This document shows positions 53,014 through 63,950 of a DNA stretch of 64,000 nt, piece by piece. Position numbers and translations under genes: made by a program. Numbering within the stretch: position 1 is the first letter of the stretch; each line of letters opens with the position of its first letter. The notes under the pieces were generated by a model that made no database searches, was not told the origin of the DNA, and saw only the letters and a list, made by a program, of their open reading frames with translations. The stretch comes from Zavarzinia marina (GTDB taxonomy: Bacteria > Pseudomonadota > Alphaproteobacteria > Zavarziniales > Zavarziniaceae): the NCBI RefSeq assembly GCF_021568905.1, contig NZ_JAKGSB010000003.1, positions 372,001 through 436,000 of the forward strand. Direction: 5' to 3'.

Positions 53014-53793
53014 TCAGTGCCCGCCGGCGGGACCGCAGAGATCGGCCAATGTCACGGGTCTGACGTCGATCCGGCCGAGCGGCCGGTCGGAGGCGAGGGC
53101 GACGGCATGGCCCGCCGGTCCCTCGATCTCGTGGAGCCAGAGGGGGGCGGTGGCGCCGCGCCGCGCCAGCAGGGCCGGCGCCCGGCGCGGGTCCGCCTCC
53201 ACGTCGAAACTGTCGAGAGGCAGGGAAAGCCCCATGCCCCAGGCTTTCACGCAGGCCTCCTTGGACACCCAGGCCTGGAAGAAGCCCGCCGTGTGGCGTT
53301 CCGCCGGCAGACGCTCCAGGGCCCGGTTCTCCGCCGGCGAGAAGAAACTGCGCGCCAATTGCGTGCAGGGGAAATCGTCGCGGCGGCGTTCGATGTCGAC
53401 GCCGAGGCGGCAGCGGCGTGACAGGGCGACCACGGTAAAATTGCCGGTCCGGGAACAATTGAAATCGAATTGGTTGTTACCGGCAAGGCGCGGGCGGCCC
53501 GCCTCGTCCGGCACGATATCCAGATGCTGCGGCGCAATATCGGTCTGGCGCGACAGGATCCGGCGCAGCGCGGCCCGGCCACGGGTGAAGCGAAGGCGGT
53601 CCGCCGGGCGAATCAGGCGCGCGGCTCGGGCTTTTTCTGACACTGATGTAAAAGAATCAATGTCTTGAACAAGATTGTCGGCAAGCTGCAGATCGACGAT
53701 CCAGGCCGTCGCCTCGAACGTCGTCGTCCGGGCCGGCTCCTGTCCGCGATCGGGCATCGGCGTCGCGAGCCGAGTTTTTGCGCGCTGCGTCAT
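53014..53793 (-). CDS. Sfp-type 4'-phosphopantetheinyl transferase
   Basis: 259 residues. The Mg-binding motif is LGVDIER (D133, E135), and the second motif is WVSKEACVKAWGMG (W175, K178, E179, K183). It transfers phosphopantetheine from CoA to carrier-protein serines. The usual Asn-x-Ser-His motif reads FNCSRTGNF, with Arg in place of His. No carrier protein or synthase is in the window. It lies 108 bp upstream of the glycosyltransferase on the same strand, so it may belong to that operon or serve a distant synthase. Confidence 0.88.
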   Translation of the reverse strand: MTQRAKTRLATPMPDRGQEPARTTTFEATAWIVDLQLADNLVQDIDSFTSVSEKARAARLIRPADRLRFTRGRAALRRILSRQTDIAPQHLDIVPDEAGRPRLAGNNQFDFNCSRTGNFTVVALSRRCRLGVDIERRRDDFPCTQLARSFFSPAENRALERLPAERHTAGFFQAWVSKEACVKAWGMGLSLPLDSFDVEADPRRAPALLARRGATAPLWLHEIEGPAGHAVALASDRPLGRIDVRPVTLADLCGPAGGH

Positions 53794-53895
53794 ACCCGAG
53801 GTTAGAGTCGGTCATCTACTTAATTGGAGCCAAACCGCCTTCGGAATGGATGCGTTGGCCGAAGTTTGAACCGATATGGGCGCAACATGGGGTGG

Positions 53896-54816
53896 CTAGA
53901 GGTCTCGCGTGGGCAGAGATGCCATTGTCTCGGCGATCACGCGGCGCAACCAAAGGTTGGCGGGATCCGTCTCGACATTGGCATGCCAATAGAGATAGGC
54001 GTCGAGGCCCGGCCCCTCCACGGGGAAGGGCAGGATCTGATTGGCGAAGGGGCGGTTGGTGATGCGGGCGTAATGTTCCGTCATGGTCAGGATCAGGTCG
54101 GTCTGGCTGACCACCCGGCAGCCCGCGAAGTAATGCTGGCAGCGCAGGCGCACGTGGCGGCTGTGGCCGAGGCGCGTCAATTCCAGGTCCTCCAGCCCGG
54201 GGCCGGAGGTGCGGGCGGAGACCAGCACATGCTGTTCCGCCAGATAGCCGTCGAGATCGATCCGGCCCCGCACCCTGGGATGGCCGTTGCGGACGACGAC
54301 GATGAAGCGGTCCTCCATCATCAGGCGGCGGTGGATGCGTTCCGGCAGGCCCAGCCAGATGTCGAGGGCGGCATCGACCCGGCCGGCCGCCAACTCGCCT
54401 TCCAATTCGCGCCGGTCGATATGGATCGCCGACAGGTCGACGCCCGGCGCCTCTTCCGTGATGCGGTGGAGAAGGGCGGGCAGGATGCGTGCCTCGAGCA
54501 CGTCGCGAATGCCGAGGACGAAGCGCCGCCGGCTGTTGGCGGGATCGAAATGCGCCGCTTCGGAAAGCGCGATCTCCAGCCCGCGCAGGGATTCGCGCAC
54601 GGGATGAATCAGGTTGCGGGCAAAGGGTGTCGGCGTCAGGCCGCGCCCGGCGCGCACGAACAGGGGATCGCCGAGCAGGTCGCGCAGCCGGGCGAGGGCG
54701 TGGCTGACCGCCGGCTGGGTCAGATTCAGCTTCGCCGCCGCCTGGGTGATGCCGCCCTCGGTGAAGATCGCGTCCAGCACCACGAGGAGGTTAAGGTCCA
54801 TCCGCCCGACATGCAT
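53896..54816 (-). CDS. LysR-family regulator, NodD-like
   Basis: 306 residues. An N-terminal helix-turn-helix (ITQAAAKLNLTQPAVSHALA, about 23-42) precedes a substrate-binding domain. The N-terminus aligns best with NodD-type proteins (M-x5-DLNLL), favouring ATG 54816; ATG 54801 is possible. It is divergent from the SDR/acyl-CoA dehydrogenase operon, which it likely controls, and an inverted repeat lies between them. Confidence 0.9.
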   Translation of the reverse strand: MHVGRMDLNLLVVLDAIFTEGGITQAAAKLNLTQPAVSHALARLRDLLGDPLFVRAGRGLTPTPFARNLIHPVRESLRGLEIALSEAAHFDPANSRRRFVLGIRDVLEARILPALLHRITEEAPGVDLSAIHIDRRELEGELAAGRVDAALDIWLGLPERIHRRLMMEDRFIVVVRNGHPRVRGRIDLDGYLAEQHVLVSARTSGPGLEDLELTRLGHSRHVRLRCQHYFAGCRVVSQTDLILTMTEHYARITNRPFANQILPFPVEGPGLDAYLYWHANVETDPANLWLRRVIAETMASLPTRDL

Positions 54817-54852
54817 GGAATTTATGTGTCCTGCTCAAAAACATTCATTAGA

Positions 54853-54881
54853 CGCAGGGTATTCCCGGGCTACCCTCTGCG
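54853..54881. promoter_or_regulatory. Inverted repeat between LysR gene and SDR operon
   Basis: CGCAGGGTA and TACCCTCTGCG face each other across a 9 bp centre, with a two-base insertion in one arm. The position, 37 bp upstream of the LysR start and about 80 bp before the SDR start, fits a LysR-type binding site. Confidence 0.5.
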
Positions 54882-54961
54882 CAACCCGCCGCCACGAACA
54901 GGCGGGGCAGACAAGAACGACCGCAATCACAACAAACAAAGAGCAAGCGGGGGAGAACGGG

Positions 54962-55801
54962 GTGCAGGACCTGAACGGCAAGATCGCGGTGATCACCGGG
55001 GCGGCCAGCGGTTTCGGCCGCGAACTGGCGATCCAATGCGCGGCGGCGGGCATGAAGCTCGCCCTCGCCGACAGGGACGAGGCGGGCATCGGGGCGACCG
55101 TCGCCCTGCTGCCCGCCGGCACCGAAACCATGGAGCGGCGCTGCGACGTCTCGAAGCCCGACGACGTCGAAGCCCTGGCGGAAGCGACCTACGGCCGCTT
55201 CGGTGCCGCCCATCTTCTTTTCAACAATGCGGGCGTGGCGGTTTCCGGCCCGACCTGGACCACCACCCTCGACGAATGGAAATGGGTGCTGGACGTCAAC
55301 CTGATGGGCGTCGTTCACGGCATCCGCAGCTTCGTGCCGCGCATGCTGGCCCAGGGCCAGCCCGCCCATGTGGTGAATACGGCATCCGCCGCCGGCCTCG
55401 TCTCGCCGCCGGGGTCGAGCGTCTATTGCGTCTCGAAGCACGGCGTCGTCACGCTCTCCGAGTGCCTGCACCATGAATTGCGCATCGCCGGCCATCCGAT
55501 CGACGTCTCGGTGCTGTGCCCGGCCTTCGTGCCGACCGGGATCGGCGAGTCGGAGCGCAACCGACCGGCGGAACTGGCCGATTCCAACCCGGACTCGGCC
55601 TTCTATACCGAGGTCCTGAAGAAGGCGATCGCGTCGGGCAAGCTGACCGCCGCCGATATCGCGCGCATCACCCTCGATGCCGTGCGCGACAATCACTTCT
55701 ACATCATCACCCATCCGACGATCAAAAAGGCGATCGAGGTCCGCATGCAGGACATTCTCGAGGAACGCCAGCCCACCAACACGCTGCGCCTGCCGCGCTG
55801 A
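54962..55801 (+). CDS. SDR-family oxidoreductase
   Basis: 279 residues from GTG 54962, with GGGGGAG upstream; no ATG fits. The NAD(P) motif is TGAASGFGRE, and the fold motif is NNAGVAVSG. The active-site motif is YCVSKHG with a Ser three turns earlier. The C-terminal ITHPTIKKAIEVRMQDIL resembles SDRs found with acyl-CoA or terpene catabolism. It is the first gene of the LysR-divergent operon. The substrate is unknown. Confidence 0.88.
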   Translation: MQDLNGKIAVITGAASGFGRELAIQCAAAGMKLALADRDEAGIGATVALLPAGTETMERRCDVSKPDDVEALAEATYGRFGAAHLLFNNAGVAVSGPTWTTTLDEWKWVLDVNLMGVVHGIRSFVPRMLAQGQPAHVVNTASAAGLVSPPGSSVYCVSKHGVVTLSECLHHELRIAGHPIDVSVLCPAFVPTGIGESERNRPAELADSNPDSAFYTEVLKKAIASGKLTAADIARITLDAVRDNHFYIITHPTIKKAIEVRMQDILEERQPTNTLRLPR

Positions 55802-55819
55802 GACCGGAAAGGTTTCGTC

Positions 55820-57025
55820 ATGGATTTCGAATATTCCGACAAGGTGAAGGGCCTGATGGAGCGGGTCTCCGCCTTCATGGACGAGCATATCTTCCCGAAC
55901 GAAGCCCGTTTCGAGGAGGAGGTCGCGGAAGGCGACCGCTGGCAGCCGACCAAGGTGGTCGAGGAATTGAAGCGGAAGGCCAAGGCGGCCGGCCTCTGGA
56001 ACCTGTTCCTGCCGGAATCGGAACGCGGCGCCGGTCTCACCAACCTCGAATATGCGCCGCTCTGCGAATTGATGGGCCGGGTCGCCTGGGCGCCGGAAGT
56101 CTTCAACTGCTCCGCCCCCGACACCGGCAACATGGAAGTGCTGGAACGCTACGGCAGCGAGGAGATGAAGAAGCAATGGCTGGAGCCCTTGCTGAACGGC
56201 GAGATCCGTTCGTGCTTCGCCATGACCGAGCCCGAGGTCGCGTCGTCGGACGCCACCAACATCCAGAGCTCGATCATGCGCGAGGGCGACAACTACGTGA
56301 TCAACGGCCGCAAGTGGTGGTCGTCGGGCGCGAATGATCCGCGCTGCAAGGTCTTCATCTTCATGGGCAAGACCGATCCGGCGAACCCGAACCGGCACCT
56401 GCAGCAGTCCATGATCGTGGTGCCGCGCGACACGCCCGGCATTACGGTGCTTCGTGCGCTGCCCGTCTTCGGCTATGACGACGCGCCCCATGGCCACGGC
56501 GAGGTTCTGTTCGAGAATGTGCGCGTGCCCGCCGGCAACATCCTCCTCGGCGAGGGGCGGGGCTTCGAGATCGCCCAGGGCCGCCTGGGCCCGGGCCGCA
56601 TCCATCATTGCATGCGCCTGATCGGCCTCGCCGAACGCGCGCTGGAGAAGATGTGCAAGCGGGTGAAGAGCCGGGTCGCCTTCGGCAAGACCGTGGCGGA
56701 ACAGACCGTGACGCTGGAGCGCATCGCCGAGGCACGCATCATGATCGACCAGTGCCGTTTCCTCACCCTCAATGCGGCCGACAAGATGGATCGCTACGGC
56801 AACAAGGTCGCGGCCAAGGAAATCGCCATGATCAAGGTGGCGGCGCCCAACATGGCCTGCAAGGTGATCGACTGGGCGATCCAGGCCCATGGCGGCGGCG
56901 GCGTCTCCAACGACTTCGGCCTCGCCTATGCCTATGCCGGCGCCCGCACGCTTCGCCTCGCCGACGGCCCGGACGAGGTTCACCGCAACCAGATCGGCAA
57001 GCTCGAACTGCGCCGCGTCCAGTAA
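55820..57025 (+). CDS. Acyl-CoA dehydrogenase (ACAD10/11-like)
   Basis: 401 residues. It has the FAD/acyl-binding strands [17 protein letters not shown] and [19 protein letters not shown], and a C-terminal helix bundle ending [19 protein letters not shown]. This last motif is typical of the ACAD10/11 branch that handles branched or hydroxylated acyl-CoAs. It oxidises the alpha-beta bond and passes electrons to ETF. It lies 18 bp after the first SDR gene and 14 bp before the second. Confidence 0.92.
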   Translation: MDFEYSDKVKGLMERVSAFMDEHIFPNEARFEEEVAEGDRWQPTKVVEELKRKAKAAGLWNLFLPESERGAGLTNLEYAPLCELMGRVAWAPEVFNCSAPDTGNMEVLERYGSEEMKKQWLEPLLNGEIRSCFAMTEPEVASSDATNIQSSIMREGDNYVINGRKWWSSGANDPRCKVFIFMGKTDPANPNRHLQQSMIVVPRDTPGITVLRALPVFGYDDAPHGHGEVLFENVRVPAGNILLGEGRGFEIAQGRLGPGRIHHCMRLIGLAERALEKMCKRVKSRVAFGKTVAEQTVTLERIAEARIMIDQCRFLTLNAADKMDRYGNKVAAKEIAMIKVAAPNMACKVIDWAIQAHGGGGVSNDFGLAYAYAGARTLRLADGPDEVHRNQIGKLELRRVQ

Positions 57026-57039
57026 TCGAGAGCGTAGCC

Positions 57040-57825
57040 ATGAGCGTGAAATCCCTGTTCGACCTCTCCGGCAAGGTCGCCCTCGTCACCGGCGGCTCGC
57101 GCGGCCTCGGCCTGCAGATGGCCGAGGCGCTGGGCGAATTGGGCGCCAAGGTCGCGATCGCGGCCCGGAAGCCCGCCGAACTCGAAGCCGCCGAGGCGAA
57201 GCTGACGGCGATGGGTGTCGAGACCCTGTCGGTCCCCGTCGATCTCGGCGATCTCTCGGGCGGCGCGGTGCAACGTCTGGTCGAGGCCGTGATGGCGCGC
57301 TTCGGGCGGATCGACATCCTGGTCAACAATGCCGGCGCCACCTGGGGCGCGACCGCCGAGGATTACCCCGAGGCGGCGTGGCGCAAGGTCATGACCCTGA
57401 ACATCGACGCGGTCTTCGCGCTTTCGCAGGCGGTGGGCAAGCGCGCCTTCATTCCCCAGGGCGGCGGCAAGGTCATCAACATCGCCTCCATCGCCGGGCT
57501 CGGCGGCAATCCGCCCAATCTCTCGATGTTCACCATCGCCTACAACACCTCGAAGGGCGCGGTGGTGAACTTCACGCGGGCGCTGGCGGCGGAATGGGGG
57601 CGTTACAACATCAACGTCAACGCCATCTGCCCCGGCTTCTTCCCCTCGAAGATGTCCCAGGGTCTGCTCGACCGTTTCGAGCAACAGGTCGTGGAGGCGA
57701 CGCCGCTCGGCCGTCTCGGCGGCGACGAGGACATGATGGGCGCCGTGGCCTTCCTGGCCTCGGATGCGTCACGCCACGTCACGGGCCAGATGCTGGCGGT
57801 CGACGGCGGCGTCTCGGCCACCTGA
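57040..57825 (+). CDS. SDR-family oxidoreductase (ketoreductase-like)
   Basis: 261 residues. Cofactor motif TGGSRGLGLQ, NNAGATWG, catalytic YNTSKG and the C-terminal MLAVDGGVSAT are those of a classical SDR similar to 3-oxoacyl reductases and gluconate 5-dehydrogenases. It completes the three-gene operon. With the dehydrogenase and first SDR it could carry out successive oxidation and reduction steps on a CoA-bound substrate (inference). Confidence 0.9.
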   Translation: MSVKSLFDLSGKVALVTGGSRGLGLQMAEALGELGAKVAIAARKPAELEAAEAKLTAMGVETLSVPVDLGDLSGGAVQRLVEAVMARFGRIDILVNNAGATWGATAEDYPEAAWRKVMTLNIDAVFALSQAVGKRAFIPQGGGKVINIASIAGLGGNPPNLSMFTIAYNTSKGAVVNFTRALAAEWGRYNINVNAICPGFFPSKMSQGLLDRFEQQVVEATPLGRLGGDEDMMGAVAFLASDASRHVTGQMLAVDGGVSAT

Positions 57826-57846
57826 TCGGTCAAGGGAGCGTAAGGC

Positions 57847-58125
57847 ATGAAGCAATACTTCTGGCTGAACGACGAAGCCTGGGAGAAGGTCGAACCCCTG
57901 TTGCCGAATCCCGGCCGGGGCGCGCCGCGCGCCGACGACCGGCGTATCATTTCCGGCATTCTGCACATGCTGCACGCGGGCGGGCGCTGGCGCGACTGGC
58001 CGGCCTCCTATTACGGGCCCTATGCCACGGTCTGCAACCGCTACACCCGCTGGCGCAAGCAGGGCGTCTGGCCCGCGATCCACGAAGTGGTGACGCCCCT
58101 GGTCGAGGAAGCGCGCAGCCACTGA
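57847..58125 (+). CDS. Orphan IS5-type OrfA (DUF4096-like) protein
   Basis: 92 residues that match the N-terminal part of IS5-family transposases: WLNDEAWEKVEPLLP, then DDRRIISGILHMLHAGGRWR and YGPYATVCNRYTRW. This domain normally precedes a DDE catalytic domain, which is missing: the frame stops at 58125 and a LysR gene begins nine bases later on the other strand. No terminal inverted repeats were found. It is an insertion-sequence remnant or a retained small DNA-binding protein; GGGAG precedes its ATG and it sits 21 bp after the SDR operon. Confidence 0.8.
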   Translation: MKQYFWLNDEAWEKVEPLLPNPGRGAPRADDRRIISGILHMLHAGGRWRDWPASYYGPYATVCNRYTRWRKQGVWPAIHEVVTPLVEEARSH

Positions 58126-58134
58126 CGGCGATGC

Positions 58135-59052
58135 TCAAGGTGCGCCGCGCCCGTTGCAGCGAACGCCCACCACATTGACCATGAAGTCGACGAAGGCGCG
58201 CACCTTCGGGCTCAGGTGACGGGCCGGCGGATAGATCACGAAGATCGAATGGTCCGAAAGCCGGTAACCGCCGAGATCGATGGGCACCAGGCGGCCGGCC
58301 GCCACCTCGCCTTCCGCCAGGAAATCCGGCGTGCGCCAGATTCCGAGCCCGGCGACGGCGGCGTTGCGCAACACGTCGCCATTGTTGGCCGACAGCCGAC
58401 CCGAAACCCGGATCCGCTTCTCGTTGCCCGAAGCATCGAAGAAATGCCATTCGTCGCCCGTGGCGCTGAGCGTGTAGTGCAGGCATTCGTGATCCATCAG
58501 ATCCTCGGGCACGCGGGGCGTGCCGTGCCGGGCCAGGTAATCGGGCGAGGCGCAGACGACGGGCTTCACGCCGCCGATGCGCCGGCCGATCATGCTGGTG
58601 TCGCCGAGATCGGTACGGATGCGGATGCCGACGTCGAAACCTTCCTCCACCAGGTCGACCAGACGGTCGCTCATCACCAGGTCGACCGTGATGTCGGGGT
58701 AGCTGTCCATGAAGTGGGGCAGCATGGGCCCGAGGGCCGCGAGGCCGAAGGACAGCGGGGCATTGACGCGGAGCGTGCCGCGCGGCTTCGCCTCCATGGT
58801 GCCGACCGCCTGTTCGAGATCGGCCAGATCGTCCAGCAGGCGCACGCCGCGCTCATAGACGGCGCGCCCCGTCTCGGTCAGGGACAGGCGCCGCGTGGTG
58901 CGGTGAAGGAGCTGGGCGCCCAGATGGGCCTCCAGCGCCGCGATCTGCTTGCTGGTCGCGGCATTGGACATGTTGAGGTCCCGTGCCGCCCCGGCGAAGG
59001 AGCCCAGTTCCACCACCCGGCGGAATACCGCCATGGCTGCCAGCCGATCCAT
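58135..59052 (-). CDS. LysR-family regulator
   Basis: 305 residues from ATG 59052, with GAGG upstream. Helix-turn-helix [20 protein letters not shown] is at about 18-37, and a substrate-binding domain of the CrgA/AphB type follows ([20 protein letters not shown]). It is divergent from wrbA with 112 bp between starts and most likely controls it, as LysR proteins often control quinone reductases. Confidence 0.9.
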   Translation of the reverse strand: MDRLAAMAVFRRVVELGSFAGAARDLNMSNAATSKQIAALEAHLGAQLLHRTTRRLSLTETGRAVYERGVRLLDDLADLEQAVGTMEAKPRGTLRVNAPLSFGLAALGPMLPHFMDSYPDITVDLVMSDRLVDLVEEGFDVGIRIRTDLGDTSMIGRRIGGVKPVVCASPDYLARHGTPRVPEDLMDHECLHYTLSATGDEWHFFDASGNEKRIRVSGRLSANNGDVLRNAAVAGLGIWRTPDFLAEGEVAAGRLVPIDLGGYRLSDHSIFVIYPPARHLSPKVRAFVDFMVNVVGVRCNGRGAP

Positions 59053-59164
59053 CACCGCCTCACTGTTTCCGTTTCCGAAACGATTATGTTCCAAGGGGCC
59101 GGATTATCAAGAGATCGGCGAGACACTAGCTTTGCGTCACGGATCGAACCAAAGGACCACGATC

Positions 59165-59767
59165 ATGACCAAAGTGCTCGTTCTCTATCACTCCAGCTAT
59201 GGCCACATCGAGACCATGGCCAAGGCCGTCGCCGAGGGCGCGGCTTCGGTCGAGGGGGTCGAGGTCACGGTGAAGCGCGTGCCCGAGCTGATGGATGCCG
59301 AGACCATGAAGCAGTTCGGCATGAAGCCGGATCAGGCTGCGCCCGTCGCCGCGCCCGGCGAACTGGCGGATTACGACGCCGTGATCTTCGGCACGCCGAC
59401 CCGCTTCGGCATGATGACCGGCCAGATGCGCAATTTTCTCGACCAGACCGGCGGTCTCTGGGCCAAGGGCGCGCTGATCGGCAAGGTCGGCAGCGTCTTC
59501 ACCTCTTCCGCCACCCAGCACGCGGGCCAGGAATCGACCATCCTGTCGTTCCATACCACCCTGCTGCACCATGGTTTCGTGGTCGTCGGCGTGCCCTTCT
59601 CGGAGCCCGGCCTGTCGCGCATGGACGAAATCACCGGCGGCTCCCCCTATGGTGCCTCGACCATCGCCGGCGGCGACGGCAGCCGCCAGCCCTCCGAGAA
59701 CGAACTGACCATCGCCCGCTTCCAGGGCAGGCATGTGGCCACCGTCGCCGCCAAGCTGGCGGCCTGA
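59165..59767 (+). CDS. wrbA: NAD(P)H:quinone oxidoreductase WrbA
   Basis: 200 residues, flavodoxin-like. It has the FMN phosphate loop [15 protein letters not shown] at about 9-23, [20 protein letters not shown] and [20 protein letters not shown], all hallmarks of WrbA. It forms tetramers that reduce quinones by two electrons and limit oxidative stress. It is divergently transcribed from a LysR regulator. A single arm of the REP-like element lies just after its stop. Confidence 0.95.
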   Translation: MTKVLVLYHSSYGHIETMAKAVAEGAASVEGVEVTVKRVPELMDAETMKQFGMKPDQAAPVAAPGELADYDAVIFGTPTRFGMMTGQMRNFLDQTGGLWAKGALIGKVGSVFTSSATQHAGQESTILSFHTTLLHHGFVVVGVPFSEPGLSRMDEITGGSPYGASTIAGGDGSRQPSENELTIARFQGRHVATVAAKLAA

Positions 59768-59781
59768 CGCCCATAGGATCG

Positions 59782-59806
59782 CGTCGTCCCGGCGAAGGCC
59801 GGGACC
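59782..59806. repeat. REP-like element, single arm
   Basis: The 25 bp sequence is identical to the left arm at 6427-6451. It is followed by a short palindrome, ACCTCGTGACGAGGT (59804-59818). The second arm and spacer of the complete element are missing. It lies downstream of wrbA. Confidence 0.85.
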
Positions 59807-59892
59807 TCGTGACGAGGTGTTCCGGGGCGGCGCGGGTTTTCACCCGGCGCCGCCTTCGCTATGTCTGGGGCGTCCTCGAACCCGGAACGGCC

Positions 59893-60231
59893 ATGACCCC
59901 CGAACCCCGCCTGAAGACCCGCCTTGCCGTGCAGGCCCTGATCCGCGCCCTGGAGGTGCGGGGCCTCGTCGCCGTCGTACAGCGGAAGGGCGATGAGGAC
60001 GCCGGCGGTCTCATGCTCCTGGTCGATCGTTTCGCCGCCGGAACAAGGCTCTATGACCGGGTGCGCGACGGCGCGGGGACGCTTGTCTGGGCCCCGGCCG
60101 ATGGCGGCGCGGCGCTCGATCCGATGGCGCTGTCCGAACGCCTCGAGCGGGCCGTCCGGCGCGACCCCGATCTGTGGCTGGTGGCGGTGGAGGATCCGCG
60201 CGGCCTATTCGACCCAATGCAAGCGGACTGA
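59893..60231 (+). CDS. DUF1491 family protein
   Basis: 112 residues matching the alphaproteobacterial DUF1491 family: PRLKTRLAVQALIRALEVRG, VAVVQRKGDEDAGGLMLLVD and DPDLWLVAVEDPRG near the C-terminus. It is a small cytoplasmic protein of unknown role; in related genomes it often sits near peptidoglycan or division genes, but not here. Its last 27 bp overlap the convergent GH17-like gene. Confidence 0.85.
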   Translation: MTPEPRLKTRLAVQALIRALEVRGLVAVVQRKGDEDAGGLMLLVDRFAAGTRLYDRVRDGAGTLVWAPADGGAALDPMALSERLERAVRRDPDLWLVAVEDPRGLFDPMQAD

Positions 60232-61917
60232 GGCGGCGAAGGGCAGCGCCAGCAGGACGAGGCAGGCGGCCCAGACCCAGGCTTCGACATTCGCCGTGCC
60301 CTCGACCGTGATCAACCCGCCGGCCATGGCGAGAAAGCCGAGGCCGGTGGCGGCCGCGAACCAGGCCCGGCCCCGGGGCGGTGCCCGATCGACCGTGCCG
60401 AAGATCCGCCCGAAGGCGAGACGGTCCAGGAAGCGGTCGCGTCCGGTCGCGGCGGCGAGGCCGGCGACGATGGGCGGGGCCAGGGCGGCGATCGCCAGAT
60501 AGGCGGTCGGGAAGTCGCGATAGCGCCCGTCGACCGGCAGCAGCGGCCACAGAAGATCGATGGTCGACCGTGGCAGCAAGGGCATCAGGATGTCGTCGGT
60601 GACGCCGACCACCATCAGGAACGACAGGACGAAGGCGAGCCCGGTCGCCAGCACCAGCATCAGGTCACCCGCCGCCACCACCCAGCCGCCGGCCCGCGCG
60701 CGCCGGTCGTCGTCCAGGATGCGGCAGGCGGTGACGAACAGGGTCACGGCGACGCCATTGGCGATCACGGCCTTGAACAGGGCCCAGGCCTCCGGCCCCG
60801 GCATATAGGAATAGATCACGGCCTCGAGGGCGGCGCGGCTGCCGGCATAGGTCGCGACCGCAAGCACGAGGCCGGCGGCCGCCACGCGCGGCCAACTCAT
60901 CTCCACCGCCCGGCGGCGCTGGTGAACGGCGAGTCCGATCGCCACCAGCGCGGCGAAGGCGGCCCCCAGCGGCCAATAGGGCTGTTCGACGACGGGGCCT
61001 GACAGGTCGTATTTTGGCTGCCAGCTTTCGTCGAACAGGCCCCAATTGGCGCCGACCGTGCCTTCCATGGCGCTTTTCCATGGCTGGTCGAAGGCTTCGA
61101 TGACGTTGTAGCGAATGCCTTCCGCCCGCGCCTTGGTCATGAAGGCGGTCAGGAAACGGGCCTGTTCCAAGCGCCCGGCGACGGCGGCCTCGCGGTCGCG
61201 GCCGTGGGTCGGCCAGCCGATCTCGCCGATCACCACGGGCTTGCCTGGAAAGGCCGCCTTCACCTCGGCCAGGATGTGGTCGACATGGGCGTTGCCGGCT
61301 TCGACGGGCAGGGGCTGGTCTTCCCAATAGGGCAGGATGTGGATGGTGATGAAATCCACCTCCGCCGCCAGTTGCGGGTTCCTCAGCCAGAATTCCCAGA
61401 CGTCGGCATAGGTGACGGGCTGCTTCACCGCCGCCTTCACCCGCCGGATATCGCCGATCAGGGCATCGACGGGCAGGTCCCGGCGCAACAGTACCTCGTT
61501 GCCGACGATCACCCGGTCGATCGTGTCGGGATAGGTATTTGCGAGTTCGATCAGGCTCGCCACCTCGTCCTGATTGACATGGGCGATGGTGCCGAGCCAG
61601 GCCCCGGCGAAGACCTTGAGCCCGCGCGCGCGGGCCAGTTCGGGCACGATCTGCATGCCCTCGCGCGACGTGTAGAGCCGGATGCCCCGCACCTTGCCGA
61701 CCAGGGCGTCCAGTGCCTCGGCGATCTCGGTGTCGCTCGGGAAATTGCCGGTCAGCGGGCTCTGGCTGCCGCGGAACGGCGCGAAGGAGACGCTCTCGAC
61801 CAGCCCCGCGTAGGGCGTCGGCAGGGGCATGGGCCGGTTCGGCCAGGACCAGCCGAAAAATGTGAGCACGAGGGCCACGGCCAGCAGAACGAAAGGCTTC
61901 GCGATTGATAAGGACAT
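60205..61917 (-). CDS. Membrane GH17-like beta-1,3-glucan-modifying protein
   Basis: 570 residues. An N-terminal membrane anchor (about 8-24) is followed by a glycoside hydrolase 17-type barrel with the acid/base E141 in VIVGNEVLLRR and the nucleophile E232 in VVIGEIGWPTHG. About eight hydrophobic segments follow from residue 320. This resembles the NdvB/NdvC-associated glucosyltransferase part of cyclic or linear beta-glucan synthesis, where GH17 domains transfer rather than hydrolyse. No glucan synthase is nearby. The 3' end overlaps the DUF1491 gene by 27 bp. Confidence 0.85.
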   Translation of the reverse strand: MSLSIAKPFVLLAVALVLTFFGWSWPNRPMPLPTPYAGLVESVSFAPFRGSQSPLTGNFPSDTEIAEALDALVGKVRGIRLYTSREGMQIVPELARARGLKVFAGAWLGTIAHVNQDEVASLIELANTYPDTIDRVIVGNEVLLRRDLPVDALIGDIRRVKAAVKQPVTYADVWEFWLRNPQLAAEVDFITIHILPYWEDQPLPVEAGNAHVDHILAEVKAAFPGKPVVIGEIGWPTHGRDREAAVAGRLEQARFLTAFMTKARAEGIRYNVIEAFDQPWKSAMEGTVGANWGLFDESWQPKYDLSGPVVEQPYWPLGAAFAALVAIGLAVHQRRRAVEMSWPRVAAAGLVLAVATYAGSRAALEAVIYSYMPGPEAWALFKAVIANGVAVTLFVTACRILDDDRRARAGGWVVAAGDLMLVLATGLAFVLSFLMVVGVTDDILMPLLPRSTIDLLWPLLPVDGRYRDFPTAYLAIAALAPPIVAGLAAATGRDRFLDRLAFGRIFGTVDRAPPRGRAWFAAATGLGFLAMAGGLITVEGTANVEAWVWAACLVLLALPFAASVRLHWVE

Positions 61918-62104
61918 GACATTCTCGCGCCCGGGAATGCGCCATGCTTACACGAAGCGGCGTTCCGGTGGAACGGCCCGCCGTGCCGCGATTTTCGCGA
62001 CTTGAGGCGGCGCCACGGCGCCCCTAAACTCGGCCGCAAGAAAAGAAGAACGGACGCGGCCCTGCCGAGCCCAAGGGGACGGCCCGCGCCACGGGGAGAA
62101 CGGA

Positions 62105-63688
<1,584 letters not shown>

Positions 63689-63701
63689 ACGTTTTTTTCA
63701 G

Positions 63702-63781
63702 CGGCGTCCCGGCGAAGGCCGGGACCTTCATCCGGAAGGGCGCCTTCTCGTCGAAAGATCCCGGCCTTCGCCGGGATGACG
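63702..63781. repeat. REP/BIME-like element, complete copy 2
   Basis: Left arm 63706-63726 (GTCCCGGCGAAGGCCGGGACC) and right arm 63757-63781 (GATCCCGGCCTTCGCCGGGA...) flank a spacer with GGGCGCCTTCTCGTCG, the same order as the element at 6427-6507 but with a few changes. It follows the acyl-CoA ligase stop. Confidence 0.85.
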
Positions 63782-63800
63782 CATTGGGGATGACCCAATG
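63782..63800. promoter_or_regulatory. Perfect inverted repeat after the REP-like element
   Basis: CATTGGG-gatga-CCCAATG has 7 bp arms around 5 bp. It touches the end of the REP-like element. It could be an operator for the gene starting at 63951 or part of a transcript end; no T-tract follows. Confidence 0.45.
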
Positions 63801-63950
63801 GCCTCCCCCCGGAAACACTCTGTTGACGGACGCCGTGGCGGCCCGTCCGTGCTTGTCGTCATCCCGTTCCCCTCTCATATAGATCCGGGACACCGCGATA
63901 CCGGGGCATAACCGGAGCGGTGCGAGGGGAAACGAGAACGGGGAATCGCC

